This document shows, piece after piece, positions 35,801-42,819 of a DNA stretch of 64,000 nt. Origin of the DNA: Acidobacteriota bacterium (GTDB lineage Bacteria > Acidobacteriota > Blastocatellia > RBC074). The notes under the pieces are model-generated. The model had not been told where the DNA came from. It saw nothing but the letters and a program-made list of their open reading frames with translations, and did not search any database. Position 1 is the first letter of the stretch, and every line of letters starts with the position of its first letter. The DNA is taken from assembly GCA_016196035.1 (NCBI GenBank), contig JACPYM010000125.1, forward strand, positions 62,001 to 126,000, written 5' to 3'. The translations under genes and the position numbers were made by a program.

Positions 35801-36488
35801 GCACGCTCTCGTTCAAATTGCCATCCGCATTGGCGTCCGGCGCATTGCGCAACCCGGTGGCAAAGAGCGTCAGAATGAGCCGGTCAGTGGCCGGCCCCAG
35901 TTCCACCGGCAGCGGGAAGACCACGCCATTCTCAACCGTAAAGAGCGGTTCGTTCACGCGCGTTCCATCGGCGCGCACGCGCAACGCCGTGCCGGCAGGC
36001 AAGCCTTTGCCCGAACCGTTGGCCGTGAATACGCCCGGCGCGCTGTCAGCAAATTCCGCCGTGCCCGCACTGAACGTGCTGTCGCCCGCCAGTACCTCAA
36101 TCAGCAAGCTGTCTTTGTAGGTCGGATGAAGGTTGAGCGAATCCGGCAGCACGAGGTTGACTTGTTGCGGCGACACGAACAGCAACTGCGCCAATTGCCC
36201 CGCCACGCGCACCGTTGTGCCGCCCAGGCTGTAGGGCAATTGCACGCCCGGCTGAGCAGGGTCGGTATCAACGGCCACGGCGGTCGTCGTCGCCAGTTTG
36301 CTGCCGAACAACGAGACCAGCGAGCCGCGCGCCAAGGGGCCGTGTTGCAAGGTGGCGGCGGAAACGGCCACCAGATTGAGCGGTGCTGACTGTGCCGCGG
36401 CTGAGCGTCTGGCGAACAGGCAAGGGACAAGGCTGGCGCAGAGTGCCAACAGCGCGCTGCACAACACTCGTGACAATGACGGTTTCAT
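32841..36488 (-). CDS. giant secreted protein: TIGR03437 domain plus BNR/sialidase-like repeats and Ig domain
   Basis: A 1215-residue protein with a signal sequence (RVLCSALLALCASLVPCLFA). Residues 35-290 match the TIGR03437 domain typical of acidobacterial secreted proteins (LFVSPQQVNLVLPDS, PGVFTANGSGKG). The following regions contain many BNR-type beta-propeller repeats (STDNGNTWAQNNGG, RSTDNGVTWTPVN, RSANQGERWQRV). A cadherin/Ig-like region lies near 600-790 (DEDSTKSLTLAGTDPDGDRL and SYTINFTVSDDG). TGGAGGT precedes the ATG. It probably serves as a surface adhesin or glycan-binding protein. No catalytic residues are evident. This is the strongest taxonomic marker in the window. Confidence 0.87.
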   Translation of the reverse strand: MKPSLSRVLCSALLALCASLVPCLFARRSAAAQSAPLNLVAVSAATLQHGPLARGSLVSLFGSKLATTTAVAVDTDPAQPGVQLPYSLGGTTVRVAGQLAQLLFVSPQQVNLVLPDSLNLHPTYKDSLLIEVLAGDSTFSAGTAEFADSAPGVFTANGSGKGLPAGTALRVRADGTRVNEPLFTVENGVVFPLPVELGPATDRLILTLFATGLRNAPDANADGNLNESVRLLANGYETAPDFVGVAPGFPGVEQINWEIPRSLLGQARLELALEVNGAAPTTQALELPLALPPLGALTWRLAGLDGKRITALLSTASTTFAGTEEGIFRTPNATTDWRLVNYSLPGVRRVTALFAVSNFFPNPGLLLLAGVESGGAVLSAFGATGDVWVDTPITTVPVLNGKKVRAFAANTTYVFAGGDDLSVARLNCCNRPWEPAGAVFAPRVNALAANGARIFAGTAANGLFLSTDNGNTWAQNNGGIPLTAEVRALVRPGGNTLLAGTANGLYRSTDNGASWTRVTEGVAANAAINAFALYGTTVLAGTTTEGVLVSTDGGARWQALGTGLTNPNVLALTVDGNRLLAGTSAGVFGATITANLNRAPLAESQSLTLDEDSTKSLTLAGTDPDGDRLRYDIVRGPAHGYLRGTAPNLAYIPNDDYFGADQFEFRVNDGKIGSRAAVVRFTINPVNDPPQLEFSGERLLLAGQFSNLPIQLGDPDWLGLSLPPRLTLTATGLPEGARISPPQTFVVTPSQVVPGQPFDTRRLLWVPTTPGSYTINFTVSDDGAPPLSTTQSVTLRVADNPEKGAWTPVNSPVRPPRTDLISNLFADGSDLYAVTNEFAVLGSPVPPPGFWRSTDGGATWKDAGNGLSGTPTVLARAGNMLFVGTDQGVFRSPVPAADGTPSWTAINTGLPVIRAITSLAVRDNKLVIATLFGLFLSTNQGASWTSINGNLPLPALAGEQSLFTISVVTSVVFNGDTLFASIVGRSIGILAAAMPDPAEVAATFAAQTEGESEADLMQQTEPVEGVFRSTDNGVTWTPVNRGLGLPLSSNLPLYGVANLTVSGTTLYANTSFGLFRSANQGERWQRVPTPFPNLFGLPTVSFASLRQALATEAAPPLLNQIIIGVPALLVLPSLPPVAVNGKLYLAPYGSGVYASREDGSDWLPLNQGLDEPNIRQLFAAGNRLYAVTANTGIGISDGTQQTLTTRIFTRNLAAN

Positions 36489-36927
36489 CGAAGTACCTCC
36501 AAAGAATCAACGCAGTCTGGGATTCGGTGCTTACTTGCGGGGCGGACAGTGACACTGGGGCAAAGGCATTGGATCGGATTTGCGTGTCGGGCAGGGCCTG
36601 CGGCGCCGGGACGGTACCGCGCGCGTGAGCAAGCGGAGACTGGACGACTGCACCAGTCCGCCAGACTTGACGCGCCGCTTGCTGACGCGCGCGGTACTGT
36701 CCCGGCGCCGCAGCTTTTGCCCTACGTCGAAGTGAAATTGATCCGAAATGCCGGGGTTTGTTCGCTTACTCAAAACGCCGCCGGGTTGCTGAAGTTCCGT
36801 CACTCGCGCGGATTAATAGCTATCGCCCCGTGCGCTTGGGCCGGCCCTTCCAAGGCGCTGTAGTTTTTGCCAAACGGCAGCGCCAAATACGTACCGTGGG
36901 CTGCGCTTCGTGTAAACTGTGCGCACC
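36489..36927. other. 439-base intergenic region between divergent genes
   Basis: This is the upstream region of the TIGR03437/BNR gene (minus) and the MobB-like gene (plus). It is occupied mainly by the inverted-repeat element at 36601-36710. I see no other gene or RNA. Promoters could not be assigned with confidence. Confidence 0.45.
36601..36710. repeat. inverted-repeat element, GTACCGCGCGCGTGAGCAAGC family (copy 2 of 3)
   Basis: Arms 36601-36636 and 36675-36710 are reverse complements with two or three mismatches around a 38-base core. The same arm core occurs at 6186-6273 and 60130-60220. The outer ends here carry an additional CGGCGCCGGGAC extension, so copies differ in boundary. Confidence 0.9.
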
Positions 36928-37539
36928 ATGCGCGAAAATTTTTCACCCGGATTGCAACTCATCACGATTGCGGGCACCGCTTCCAACACGGGCAAAACAA
37001 CGCTGCTTTGTGAATTGTTGCGGCACTTCACGCCGCACGAGAGTTGGGAAGCGATCAAGCTGACGCGCGGCCATTACCGTTCGTGCGGCAAAGACCCGCA
37101 CACTTGCTGCGTCAGTCCATTGCTGGGGGCCGAACCGCTGGTGCGTTCGGGCCGCGAGGCCACGTATGTGGCGGGCAAAGACACCGGGCGTTATTGGGAG
37201 GCGGGCGCCAGCAATGTGCATTGGGTGATTGCGACGAATGAGCAGGTCGAGGCCGGCGTGCGGCAGGCGCTGGCGCGTGTGCAAACGGGGCGTGTGCTGC
37301 TCGAAGGCACCAGTTTGTTGCAGTATGTGCAGCCTGATTTTGCCTTGCTAGTCGGCGCACACGAACCGGTGAAAATCAAAGCCTCCGCGCGGCAGGCGTT
37401 GCGCGCGGGTTGGATTGATGCGTTGTATTTGCTTGAGGCCGAGCACGCACGGGCAGTCGTGCCTGATTTGCCAATCTTCACGCCGCCCATCTTCGCCGCT
37501 CTGGTGGAACACCTGCGCGGGACAATTCAGTTGGCCTGA
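36928..37539 (+). CDS. MobB-like P-loop NTPase
   Basis: A 203-residue protein. A P-loop GTASNTGKTTL lies at residues 12-22 (Walker A), then helix LLCELLRHFT, with a Cys cluster CGKDPHTCC near residues 55-63. LLEGTSLLQYVQPDFALLVG and a C-terminal basic region follow. The overall plan resembles MobB, the GTPase used in molybdopterin guanine dinucleotide synthesis, but other Mo-cofactor genes are absent nearby and the family assignment is provisional. Start at ATG 36928; an in-frame GTG at 36919 is also open. It converges with the response regulator, overlapping it by 13 bases (37527-37539). Confidence 0.7.
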   Translation: MRENFSPGLQLITIAGTASNTGKTTLLCELLRHFTPHESWEAIKLTRGHYRSCGKDPHTCCVSPLLGAEPLVRSGREATYVAGKDTGRYWEAGASNVHWVIATNEQVEAGVRQALARVQTGRVLLEGTSLLQYVQPDFALLVGAHEPVKIKASARQALRAGWIDALYLLEAEHARAVVPDLPIFTPPIFAALVEHLRGTIQLA

Positions 37540-37907
37540 GCCGCGAGCAACGCGGCGATGCGGATTTTCAAGTGGTCGAAGTCGAGCGGCTTGGTCACAT
37601 AATCGTTCGCGCCTGCCGCGCGTGCCTGCGCCTGCGTTTCCGGAGCGTCGTAAGCCGAAACCATGATGACCGGCATTGACGCCCCCGCCGCGCGCAACTC
37701 GCGCACAGCTTGCAAACCATCTATTTCCGGCAACGACAAATCCATCAGCACCAGCGCCGGCTGTTCACGCAAGGCCGTCTCGACCGCCGCGCGTCCATCG
37801 GCAGCTTCCAAACAGGCAAAGCCCGCAAATTTCAACAGCAGTTTGAGCGCCTCACGATTTTCCGCTACGTCCTCGGCAATCAGAATTTGATTCAGGGGCT
37901 TGGTCAT
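37527..37907 (-). CDS. single-domain response regulator
   Basis: A 126-residue CheY-like receiver. Features are QILIAEDVAEN (acidic pocket), phospho-acceptor D56 in LVLMDLSLPEIDG, VIMVSAYD, and conserved lysine in YVTKPLDF. There is no output domain. The start at 37907 is chosen because the receiver begins there, although the frame is open to 38090; that extension runs through the palindromic element and has no domain character. It probably relays a histidine kinase signal located elsewhere. The 3' end overlaps the convergent MobB-like gene by 13 bases. Confidence 0.88.
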   Translation of the reverse strand: MTKPLNQILIAEDVAENREALKLLLKFAGFACLEAADGRAAVETALREQPALVLMDLSLPEIDGLQAVRELRAAGASMPVIMVSAYDAPETQAQARAAGANDYVTKPLDFDHLKIRIAALLAAQAN

Positions 37908-37987
37908 GATGCATCCGGTTATAGCCGCCACTGGGCAGACTGGCAACCGTGCAGGTCCATTCATTCTCGCCGGGCAGGTTGCTCTGG

Positions 37988-38077
37988 TGTCCGACAAGCT
38001 GCCAGCTTGGCGCGGTCGTGGCGGTAAACCCGCTGGCTCGCCAGCCCAGACGCCGACAAGCTGGCAGCTTGTCGGAC
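37988..38077. repeat. palindromic element, GTCCGACAAGCTGCCAGCTTG family (copy 3)
   Basis: Left arm TGTCCGACAAGCTGCCAGCTTGG at 37988-38010 and right arm 38053-38077 (CCGACAAGCTGGCAGCTTGTCGGAC) are both imperfect palindromes in themselves. Related to 17975-18011 and 19757-19793. It lies upstream of the response-regulator start. Confidence 0.85.
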
Positions 38078-38128
38078 GTTTTCCGAGCATGAATAGACCA
38101 TGAGCAACCGTGCGGCGCCTGTGTCGCG

Positions 38129-38500
38129 TTACGCCTTCAATTGCGCCAGCGAGAGCAGATTACCGTCGGGGTCTTTGAACCAAGCCACTTTGTCACCGCC
38201 GGATTCCCAGACGCCCCACTCATCCTGTTGCATAAAATCGTAGCGTTCGAAGGTGACGCCTTTGCCGGTCAGTTCGCGGATCGTGGCGTGAATGTCCGTG
38301 ATTTGCCAACCCAGCACGGTGAAGGGCAGCGGCGTGTGCGCTTTCATTTTTTGCAGGCGCAAAAGATTCCCGCCCGTCTCGAACACCAGCGCGTAGCCAT
38401 CGTCCGCGACGAATTTCAAACCGAGTTGCTCTTCGTAAAAGGCTCTGGCGCGCGCTGCATCGGTGATGGCGGCAAAGCCCATCAGTTTGGCGTTGTTCAT
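38129..38500 (-). CDS. VOC-superfamily (glyoxalase-like) protein
   Basis: A 123-residue single-domain VOC protein. It has two beta-alpha-beta-beta-beta halves with AITDAARARAFYEEQLGLKF at the N-terminus and DKVAWFKDPDGNLLSLAQLK at the end. Members act as glyoxalases, dioxygenases or resistance proteins; the metal-binding pattern is only partly visible (E109 near the end, H54 possibly), so the substrate is unknown. AAGGAGT precedes the ATG. It begins 12 bases after the prolyl oligopeptidase stop and is likely its operon partner. Confidence 0.83.
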   Translation of the reverse strand: MNNAKLMGFAAITDAARARAFYEEQLGLKFVADDGYALVFETGGNLLRLQKMKAHTPLPFTVLGWQITDIHATIRELTGKGVTFERYDFMQQDEWGVWESGGDKVAWFKDPDGNLLSLAQLKA

Positions 38501-38512
38501 CAGCTTGACTCC

Positions 38513-40669
38513 TTATAGTTTGAGGTTCGGCACAAAGTTCAGCACCTTGACGAGAAAGCCCCATTCGTCAGCGATTTCTTCGATCTGCTTGGTCGTCGGT
38601 TTGCCCGCGCCGTGACCTGCTTTGGTCTCGATGCGAATCAGCGTAGGCGCGTCGCCGCCTTGTGCCCCTTGCAGAGCCGCCGCGAATTTGAAGCTGTGCG
38701 CGGGGACGACTCGGTCATCGTGATCAGCGGTCGTGATCAGCGTCGGCGGATATTTCGCGCCCGGTTTCAAATTGTGCAGCGGCGAGTAGGCGCGCAAGGC
38801 CGGGAACTCGGCGGCGTTGTCGGGCGAGCCGTAATCCGATGTCCAGGCCCAGCCGATGGTGAATTTGTGGAAGCGCAGCATGTCCATTACGCCCACCGCC
38901 GGCAACGCCGCGCCGAACAGTTCAGGGCGCTGCGTCATACACGCGCCGACCAGCAATCCGCCGTTCGAGCCGCCGTGAATCGCCAGCTTCGGCGTTGAGG
39001 TGTACTTGTTCGCGATCAGCCATTTCGCCGCTGCGATGAAATCATCGAAGACGTTTTGCTTTTGCGCCTTGGTGCCCGCGATGTGCCACTCTTCGCCGTA
39101 TTCGGCCCCGCCGCGCAGGTTGGGTTGCGCATAGACGCCGCCCAATTCCATCCACACCAGATTCTTGATCGAAAAGGCGGGCGTGAGTGAAACGCTGAAA
39201 CCGCCGTAGCCATACAGCAGCGTCGGGTTCTGCCCGTCGAGCTTCAAACCATTTTTGTGTGTGATGAACATCGGGACGCGCGTGCCGTCCTGGCTGGCGT
39301 AAAAGACCTGTTTGGTTTCGTAATCCGCCGGATTGAAATCCACCTTGGGCTGGCGGTAGACGGTGCTCTGCGCCGTTTTCAGATCGTAGCGATAGATCGT
39401 CGTCGGCGTCGTGAAGCTGGTGAAGGCGTAAAAGGTTTCCGTGTCCGTGCGTTTGCCGTTGAAGCCCGTGGCCGTGCCGATGCCGGGCAGCGCCAGTTCG
39501 CGAATGAGCTTGCCTTGCAGATCGAACAGCTTGATCTGCGTGCGCGCGTCTTTCAGATACGAGGCGAAAAACTGATCGCCAATGAGCGAGACGCCTTCGA
39601 GCGCCTCGGCGGCTTGCGGCACCAATTCGCGCCAGGCGGCTTTGTCTGGCTTGGCGGTGTCAATCGCAATGACGCGGCCACGCGGCGCGTTGAGGTCGGT
39701 GCGAAAATAGAAAACCGCGCCGTCATTGCCGATGAAGTTATAGGCGGCTTCAAAGTTCGGAATAAGTTCGACGACCTTGGCCTCTTTGTTCGACAGGTCT
39801 TTATAAAAAAACCGATTGCGTGGATCGGTGCCTTGCCAGACGCTGATGAGCAAATAGCGGCCATCTTCGGTGACGTCGCCGCTGAAGCCCCATTCCTTTT
39901 GATCTTTGCGTTCATAAACCAGCACGTCTTCGCTCTGCGGCGTGCCCAGCCGGTGAAAGTACAGCTTCTGAAAATAGTTCACGTCTTCCAGCTTCGTCTT
40001 CGCGTTCGGTTCGTCATAGCGGCTGTAAAAAATCCCCTGGCCGTCTTTTGTCCAGGCCGCGCCCGAAAACTTCACCCACTTCAGGTGATCGTCGAGGTCT
40101 TTGCCGGTCGTGATGTCGCGCACCTTCCACTCGTTCCAATCCGAACCCGAGGCGGCCAACCCATACGCCAGATACTTGCCATCGTGGCTGATGGCGTAAC
40201 CCGACAACGCGACGGTGCCATCCGCCGAGAGCGTATTCGGGTCGAGCAGCACAGCGCCCGCATCGCTCAACGACTTCGTCGAGTAAAGCACCGCCTGATT
40301 CTGCAAGCCGTCGTTCTTTTGATAGAAGTACAAGCCGCCCTCTTTGACCGGCGGGCTGTAGCGTTCGTAATTCCACAGCTTGGTCAGCCGCGCCTTGAGT
40401 TGCGCGCGTTGCGGAATCTGGTCAAGAAAACCGAAGGTCAGTTTGTTCTGGGCTTCGATCCAGGCGCGCGACTCGGCGCTGTCAGGGTCTTCGAGCCAGC
40501 GGTACGGATCGGCGATTTTCGTGCCGTGATAATCGTCAACTTGCTCGGCTTTGCGGGCGGGCGGATAGGTGTATTGCTTGTTCATTTGCGCGAAGGTGTT
40601 GGTGGAAAGCAGCCACGCCACGAGCGCGAAGCTGGCGGCGTGTAAGCGAATGGGATGGCGGGAATTCAT
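38513..40669 (-). CDS. prolyl oligopeptidase (S9A family), exported
   Basis: A 718-residue enzyme with an N-terminal signal-like sequence (LHAASFALVAWLLSTNTFAQ). It has the S9 N-terminal seven-bladed propeller (about 60-430), starting AEQVDDYHGTKIADPYRWLE, and the C-terminal alpha/beta hydrolase domain. The catalytic serine S568 sits in IHGGSNGGLLVGA, with the aspartate in TADHDDRVVPAHS and the histidine in KAGHGAGKP. It cleaves short peptides after proline. The ribosome site is TGGAGCC. It is followed by the VOC gene, 12 bases downstream. The export signal suggests it degrades peptides outside the cytoplasm. Confidence 0.93.
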   Translation of the reverse strand: MNSRHPIRLHAASFALVAWLLSTNTFAQMNKQYTYPPARKAEQVDDYHGTKIADPYRWLEDPDSAESRAWIEAQNKLTFGFLDQIPQRAQLKARLTKLWNYERYSPPVKEGGLYFYQKNDGLQNQAVLYSTKSLSDAGAVLLDPNTLSADGTVALSGYAISHDGKYLAYGLAASGSDWNEWKVRDITTGKDLDDHLKWVKFSGAAWTKDGQGIFYSRYDEPNAKTKLEDVNYFQKLYFHRLGTPQSEDVLVYERKDQKEWGFSGDVTEDGRYLLISVWQGTDPRNRFFYKDLSNKEAKVVELIPNFEAAYNFIGNDGAVFYFRTDLNAPRGRVIAIDTAKPDKAAWRELVPQAAEALEGVSLIGDQFFASYLKDARTQIKLFDLQGKLIRELALPGIGTATGFNGKRTDTETFYAFTSFTTPTTIYRYDLKTAQSTVYRQPKVDFNPADYETKQVFYASQDGTRVPMFITHKNGLKLDGQNPTLLYGYGGFSVSLTPAFSIKNLVWMELGGVYAQPNLRGGAEYGEEWHIAGTKAQKQNVFDDFIAAAKWLIANKYTSTPKLAIHGGSNGGLLVGACMTQRPELFGAALPAVGVMDMLRFHKFTIGWAWTSDYGSPDNAAEFPALRAYSPLHNLKPGAKYPPTLITTADHDDRVVPAHSFKFAAALQGAQGGDAPTLIRIETKAGHGAGKPTTKQIEEIADEWGFLVKVLNFVPNLKL

Positions 40670-40725
40670 AATGGCTCCAGCGGTTGCAGTGCGTGAAACA
40701 TGAGCACTTTTAAGAGATTGCCCAC

Positions 40726-40907
40726 AGCCCTGAAAGGGCGAAATTCAATGGCCCAGGGCAGCGCCCTGGGAAAGTGGCGAGGTGTCGTACAAGCTCTGAA
40801 AGGGCGCAATTGCGAGTCAGGATTGCGCCCTTTCAGGGCTTGCCAACCTCACGATGCCGGTACCAGGGGCGTTGCCCCTGGCTATTGAATTTCGCCCTCT
40901 CAGGGCT
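40726..40907. repeat. nested multi-hairpin inverted-repeat element (AGCCCTGAAAGGGCGAAATT)
   Basis: Outer arms 40726-40749 and 40884-40907 contain AGCCCTGAAAGGGCGAAATT and complement. Two more pairs lie inside: a central stem AAGCTCTGAAAGGGCGCAAT (40791-40810) with 40822-40841, and flanking hairpins at 40751-40770 (GCCCAGGGCAGCGCCCTGGG) and 40863-40881 (CCAGGGGCGTTGCCCCTGG). A 180-base structured element of this type fills the 290-base gap upstream of the prolyl oligopeptidase gene. Confidence 0.92.
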
Positions 40908-40959
40908 TTGCGGTTTAACTGAATCCTCTTGTGCCATCACGCGAGCGGATTGAATTTTG

Positions 40960-41385
40960 TCAGACCAGCCTGGCGTTGAGCTTGATCGTCACGCCCGTTA
41001 GTGCGCGCGAAACGGGGCAAGTCTGCTTCGCCGTTTCGGCCAGTTCCTGAAACTTATCGTTCTCGATGTCGGGGATTTCGGCTTCGGTTTCCAGGTCAAT
41101 CGCGGAGATGACGAAGCCCGTGCCATTTTTGATCAGATGGACTTTGGCTTCGGTCTGGACGCGGGTTGGATTGAATCCGTTGCGTCCGAGCGTCGCCGCC
41201 AGCGCCATCGAAAAACAACCGGCGTGGGCCGCACCGATCAGCTCTTCAGGGTTGGTGCCCGTGCCTTCTTCAAAGCGCGAGGCGAACGAGTATTGGCCTT
41301 CAAACGCGCCGCTGCCCAGCGCGATGCTGCCTTGGCCTTTTTGCAGGTCGCCGTTCCAAACGGCTTTTGCAGTGCGAACTGCCAT
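40960..41385 (-). CDS. OsmC-family peroxiredoxin
   Basis: A 141-residue OsmC/Ohr-type protein starting MAVRTAKAVWNGDLQKGQGS. The two conserved cysteines are in AAHAGCFSMAL and KQTCPVSRAL. It reduces organic hydroperoxides with thiol chemistry. I chose ATG 41385, with AGGAGG upstream, since the longer frame lacks family similarity. It begins 32 bases after the cysteine-desulfurase-like gene stop and is probably co-transcribed, a link between thiol metabolism and peroxide defence. Confidence 0.9.
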   Translation of the reverse strand: MAVRTAKAVWNGDLQKGQGSIALGSGAFEGQYSFASRFEEGTGTNPEELIGAAHAGCFSMALAATLGRNGFNPTRVQTEAKVHLIKNGTGFVISAIDLETEAEIPDIENDKFQELAETAKQTCPVSRALTGVTIKLNARLV

Positions 41386-41417
41386 AACGTTGTTCCTCCT
41401 CACAAATTGAGCGGTTG

Positions 41418-42683
41418 TTAGTTTGCCTGTGCGATAGCGCGCACGCCGTCGAGCAGGCGTTCGATTTCTTCCGCCGTAGTGTAGCAAGCGCAGCCCGCCC
41501 GTACCACGCCATGCTCAGTCTGGCCCAATCGTTCGATCACGGTCATGGCATAAAAGTCACCGTGCGAAGTAAAGACGCCGCGTTCAACCAGTTGTTTGGT
41601 GACCTCTTCCGCCGGAATGCCGTTGACGATGAACGAGACGGTCGGTGTGCGCGCTTCGTCAGGGCCAGGGCCAAAGACGGTCACGCCAGGAATCGCGTGC
41701 AAGCCGTCCCACAACCGTGTCAGCAAGGCGTGACCGCGCGCGTGCAGCGCGGCGAAACTGCTGACCAAGCGTTCACGCCGCGTTGCGCCTTCCGCAAAAC
41801 CTTCGGCAAAACCTTCAGCAAAAGAAGCCACGAAGTTGACCGCCGCCGCCGCGCCGCAGATGCCTTCGTGATTTTGCGTGCCGGTTTCCAAGCGGTCGGG
41901 CGCTTCGTTGGGCGAAGGTTCGAGTTTGGGCACATCGAGCGTTTCGAGCAATTCGTGTTTGCCATACAGCACGCCGATGTGCGGGCCGTAAAACTTGTAA
42001 GCCGAACAGGCCAGGAAATCGCAATCCAGGTCTCGCACGTCCACCAACTCGTGCGGCGCGTAATGCACGGCGTCCACGTAAACGAGCGCGCCCACGGCAT
42101 GCGCCAATTCAACCGCGCGTTTGATGTCGTTGATGGTGCCCAGCGCATTGGAGGCCGCGCCGATGGCGAGGACTTTGGTTTTGTCGTTGAGCTTGCTGGC
42201 GAGATCGTCCCAATCGAGTTGGCCCGTCTCAGTCAGCATCCGCACGGTGCGAATCGTCACGCCGCGCTCTTTTGCCAACGCCTGCCAAGGCGCGTTGTTG
42301 GCGTGGTGATCGAGTTCGGTGATGACGATCTCGTCGCCAGGGCCGAACCCTCTGCCTAAGGCGCGCGCGATGTGAAAAGTGATCGTCGTCATGTTCGCGC
42401 CGAATGAAACTTCGTCAGGCGCGCAGTTGAAAAAGTCGGCCAGTGTCTGGCGCGCTTTGGCGATCAACTCGTCTGTTTCGGCGCTCGTCGGATAGGCCCA
42501 ATGCGTGTTGGCGTTGTGATGGAAGAGATAATCGCTCATCGCCTCGGCGACTTGCCGGGGGACTTGCGTGCCGCCGGGGCCATCGAAATAAGCGACGGGG
42601 AAGCCGTTGTGCTGGCGTTGTAGGGCGGGGAAGTAGGCGCGAATCGCTTCGGTCGAAGCCACGGAAGAGGTCGGATTACTCAT
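41418..42683 (-). CDS. cysteine-desulfurase-like class V aminotransferase
   Basis: A 421-residue PLP enzyme of the class V aminotransferase fold, closest to cysteine-desulfurase-like (TIGR01976) proteins. It contains a substrate-recognition N-terminus (YFDGPGGTQVP), THWAYPTSAETDELI, ITELDHHANNAPW, and the PLP lysine in CSAYKFYGPHIGVL. The C-terminus has AGCACYTTAEEIERL, whose cysteine is a possible but unproven catalytic one. An insert FAEGFAEGFAEG (3 units of a 12-base repeat) lies around residue 288-299. Possibly supplies sulfur or acts on cysteine conjugates. The ribosome site is weak. OsmC follows. Confidence 0.87.
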   Translation of the reverse strand: MSNPTSSVASTEAIRAYFPALQRQHNGFPVAYFDGPGGTQVPRQVAEAMSDYLFHHNANTHWAYPTSAETDELIAKARQTLADFFNCAPDEVSFGANMTTITFHIARALGRGFGPGDEIVITELDHHANNAPWQALAKERGVTIRTVRMLTETGQLDWDDLASKLNDKTKVLAIGAASNALGTINDIKRAVELAHAVGALVYVDAVHYAPHELVDVRDLDCDFLACSAYKFYGPHIGVLYGKHELLETLDVPKLEPSPNEAPDRLETGTQNHEGICGAAAAVNFVASFAEGFAEGFAEGATRRERLVSSFAALHARGHALLTRLWDGLHAIPGVTVFGPGPDEARTPTVSFIVNGIPAEEVTKQLVERGVFTSHGDFYAMTVIERLGQTEHGVVRAGCACYTTAEEIERLLDGVRAIAQAN

Positions 42684-42718
42684 AATTTTTCAGTGCTAAT
42701 AACATCAGAAAAGCTTTT

Positions 42719-42801
42719 ACCACGAAGAAACAAAGAGCACGAAGAAAGAATAGAGCAAAGCGGTCGGCTAATCCTTCGTGTTCTTCGTTGCTTCGTGGTT
42801 T
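42719..42801. repeat. inverted-repeat element ACCACGAAGAAACAAAGAGC
   Basis: Arms 42719-42747 and 42773-42801 are reverse complements with a few mismatches. The CACGAAGAAAC core recurs at 63937-63963 and, in reverse-complement form, around 49021-49049, so it is a dispersed family. Confidence 0.85.
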
Positions 42802-42819
42802 CACTCTTTTGCAGTCAGA

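Noticed and set aside
39257-40645. 462-codon plus-strand frame opposite the prolyl oligopeptidase
   Set aside because: The oligopeptidase has the catalytic triad and full family length; the opposite frame has no recognisable domain.
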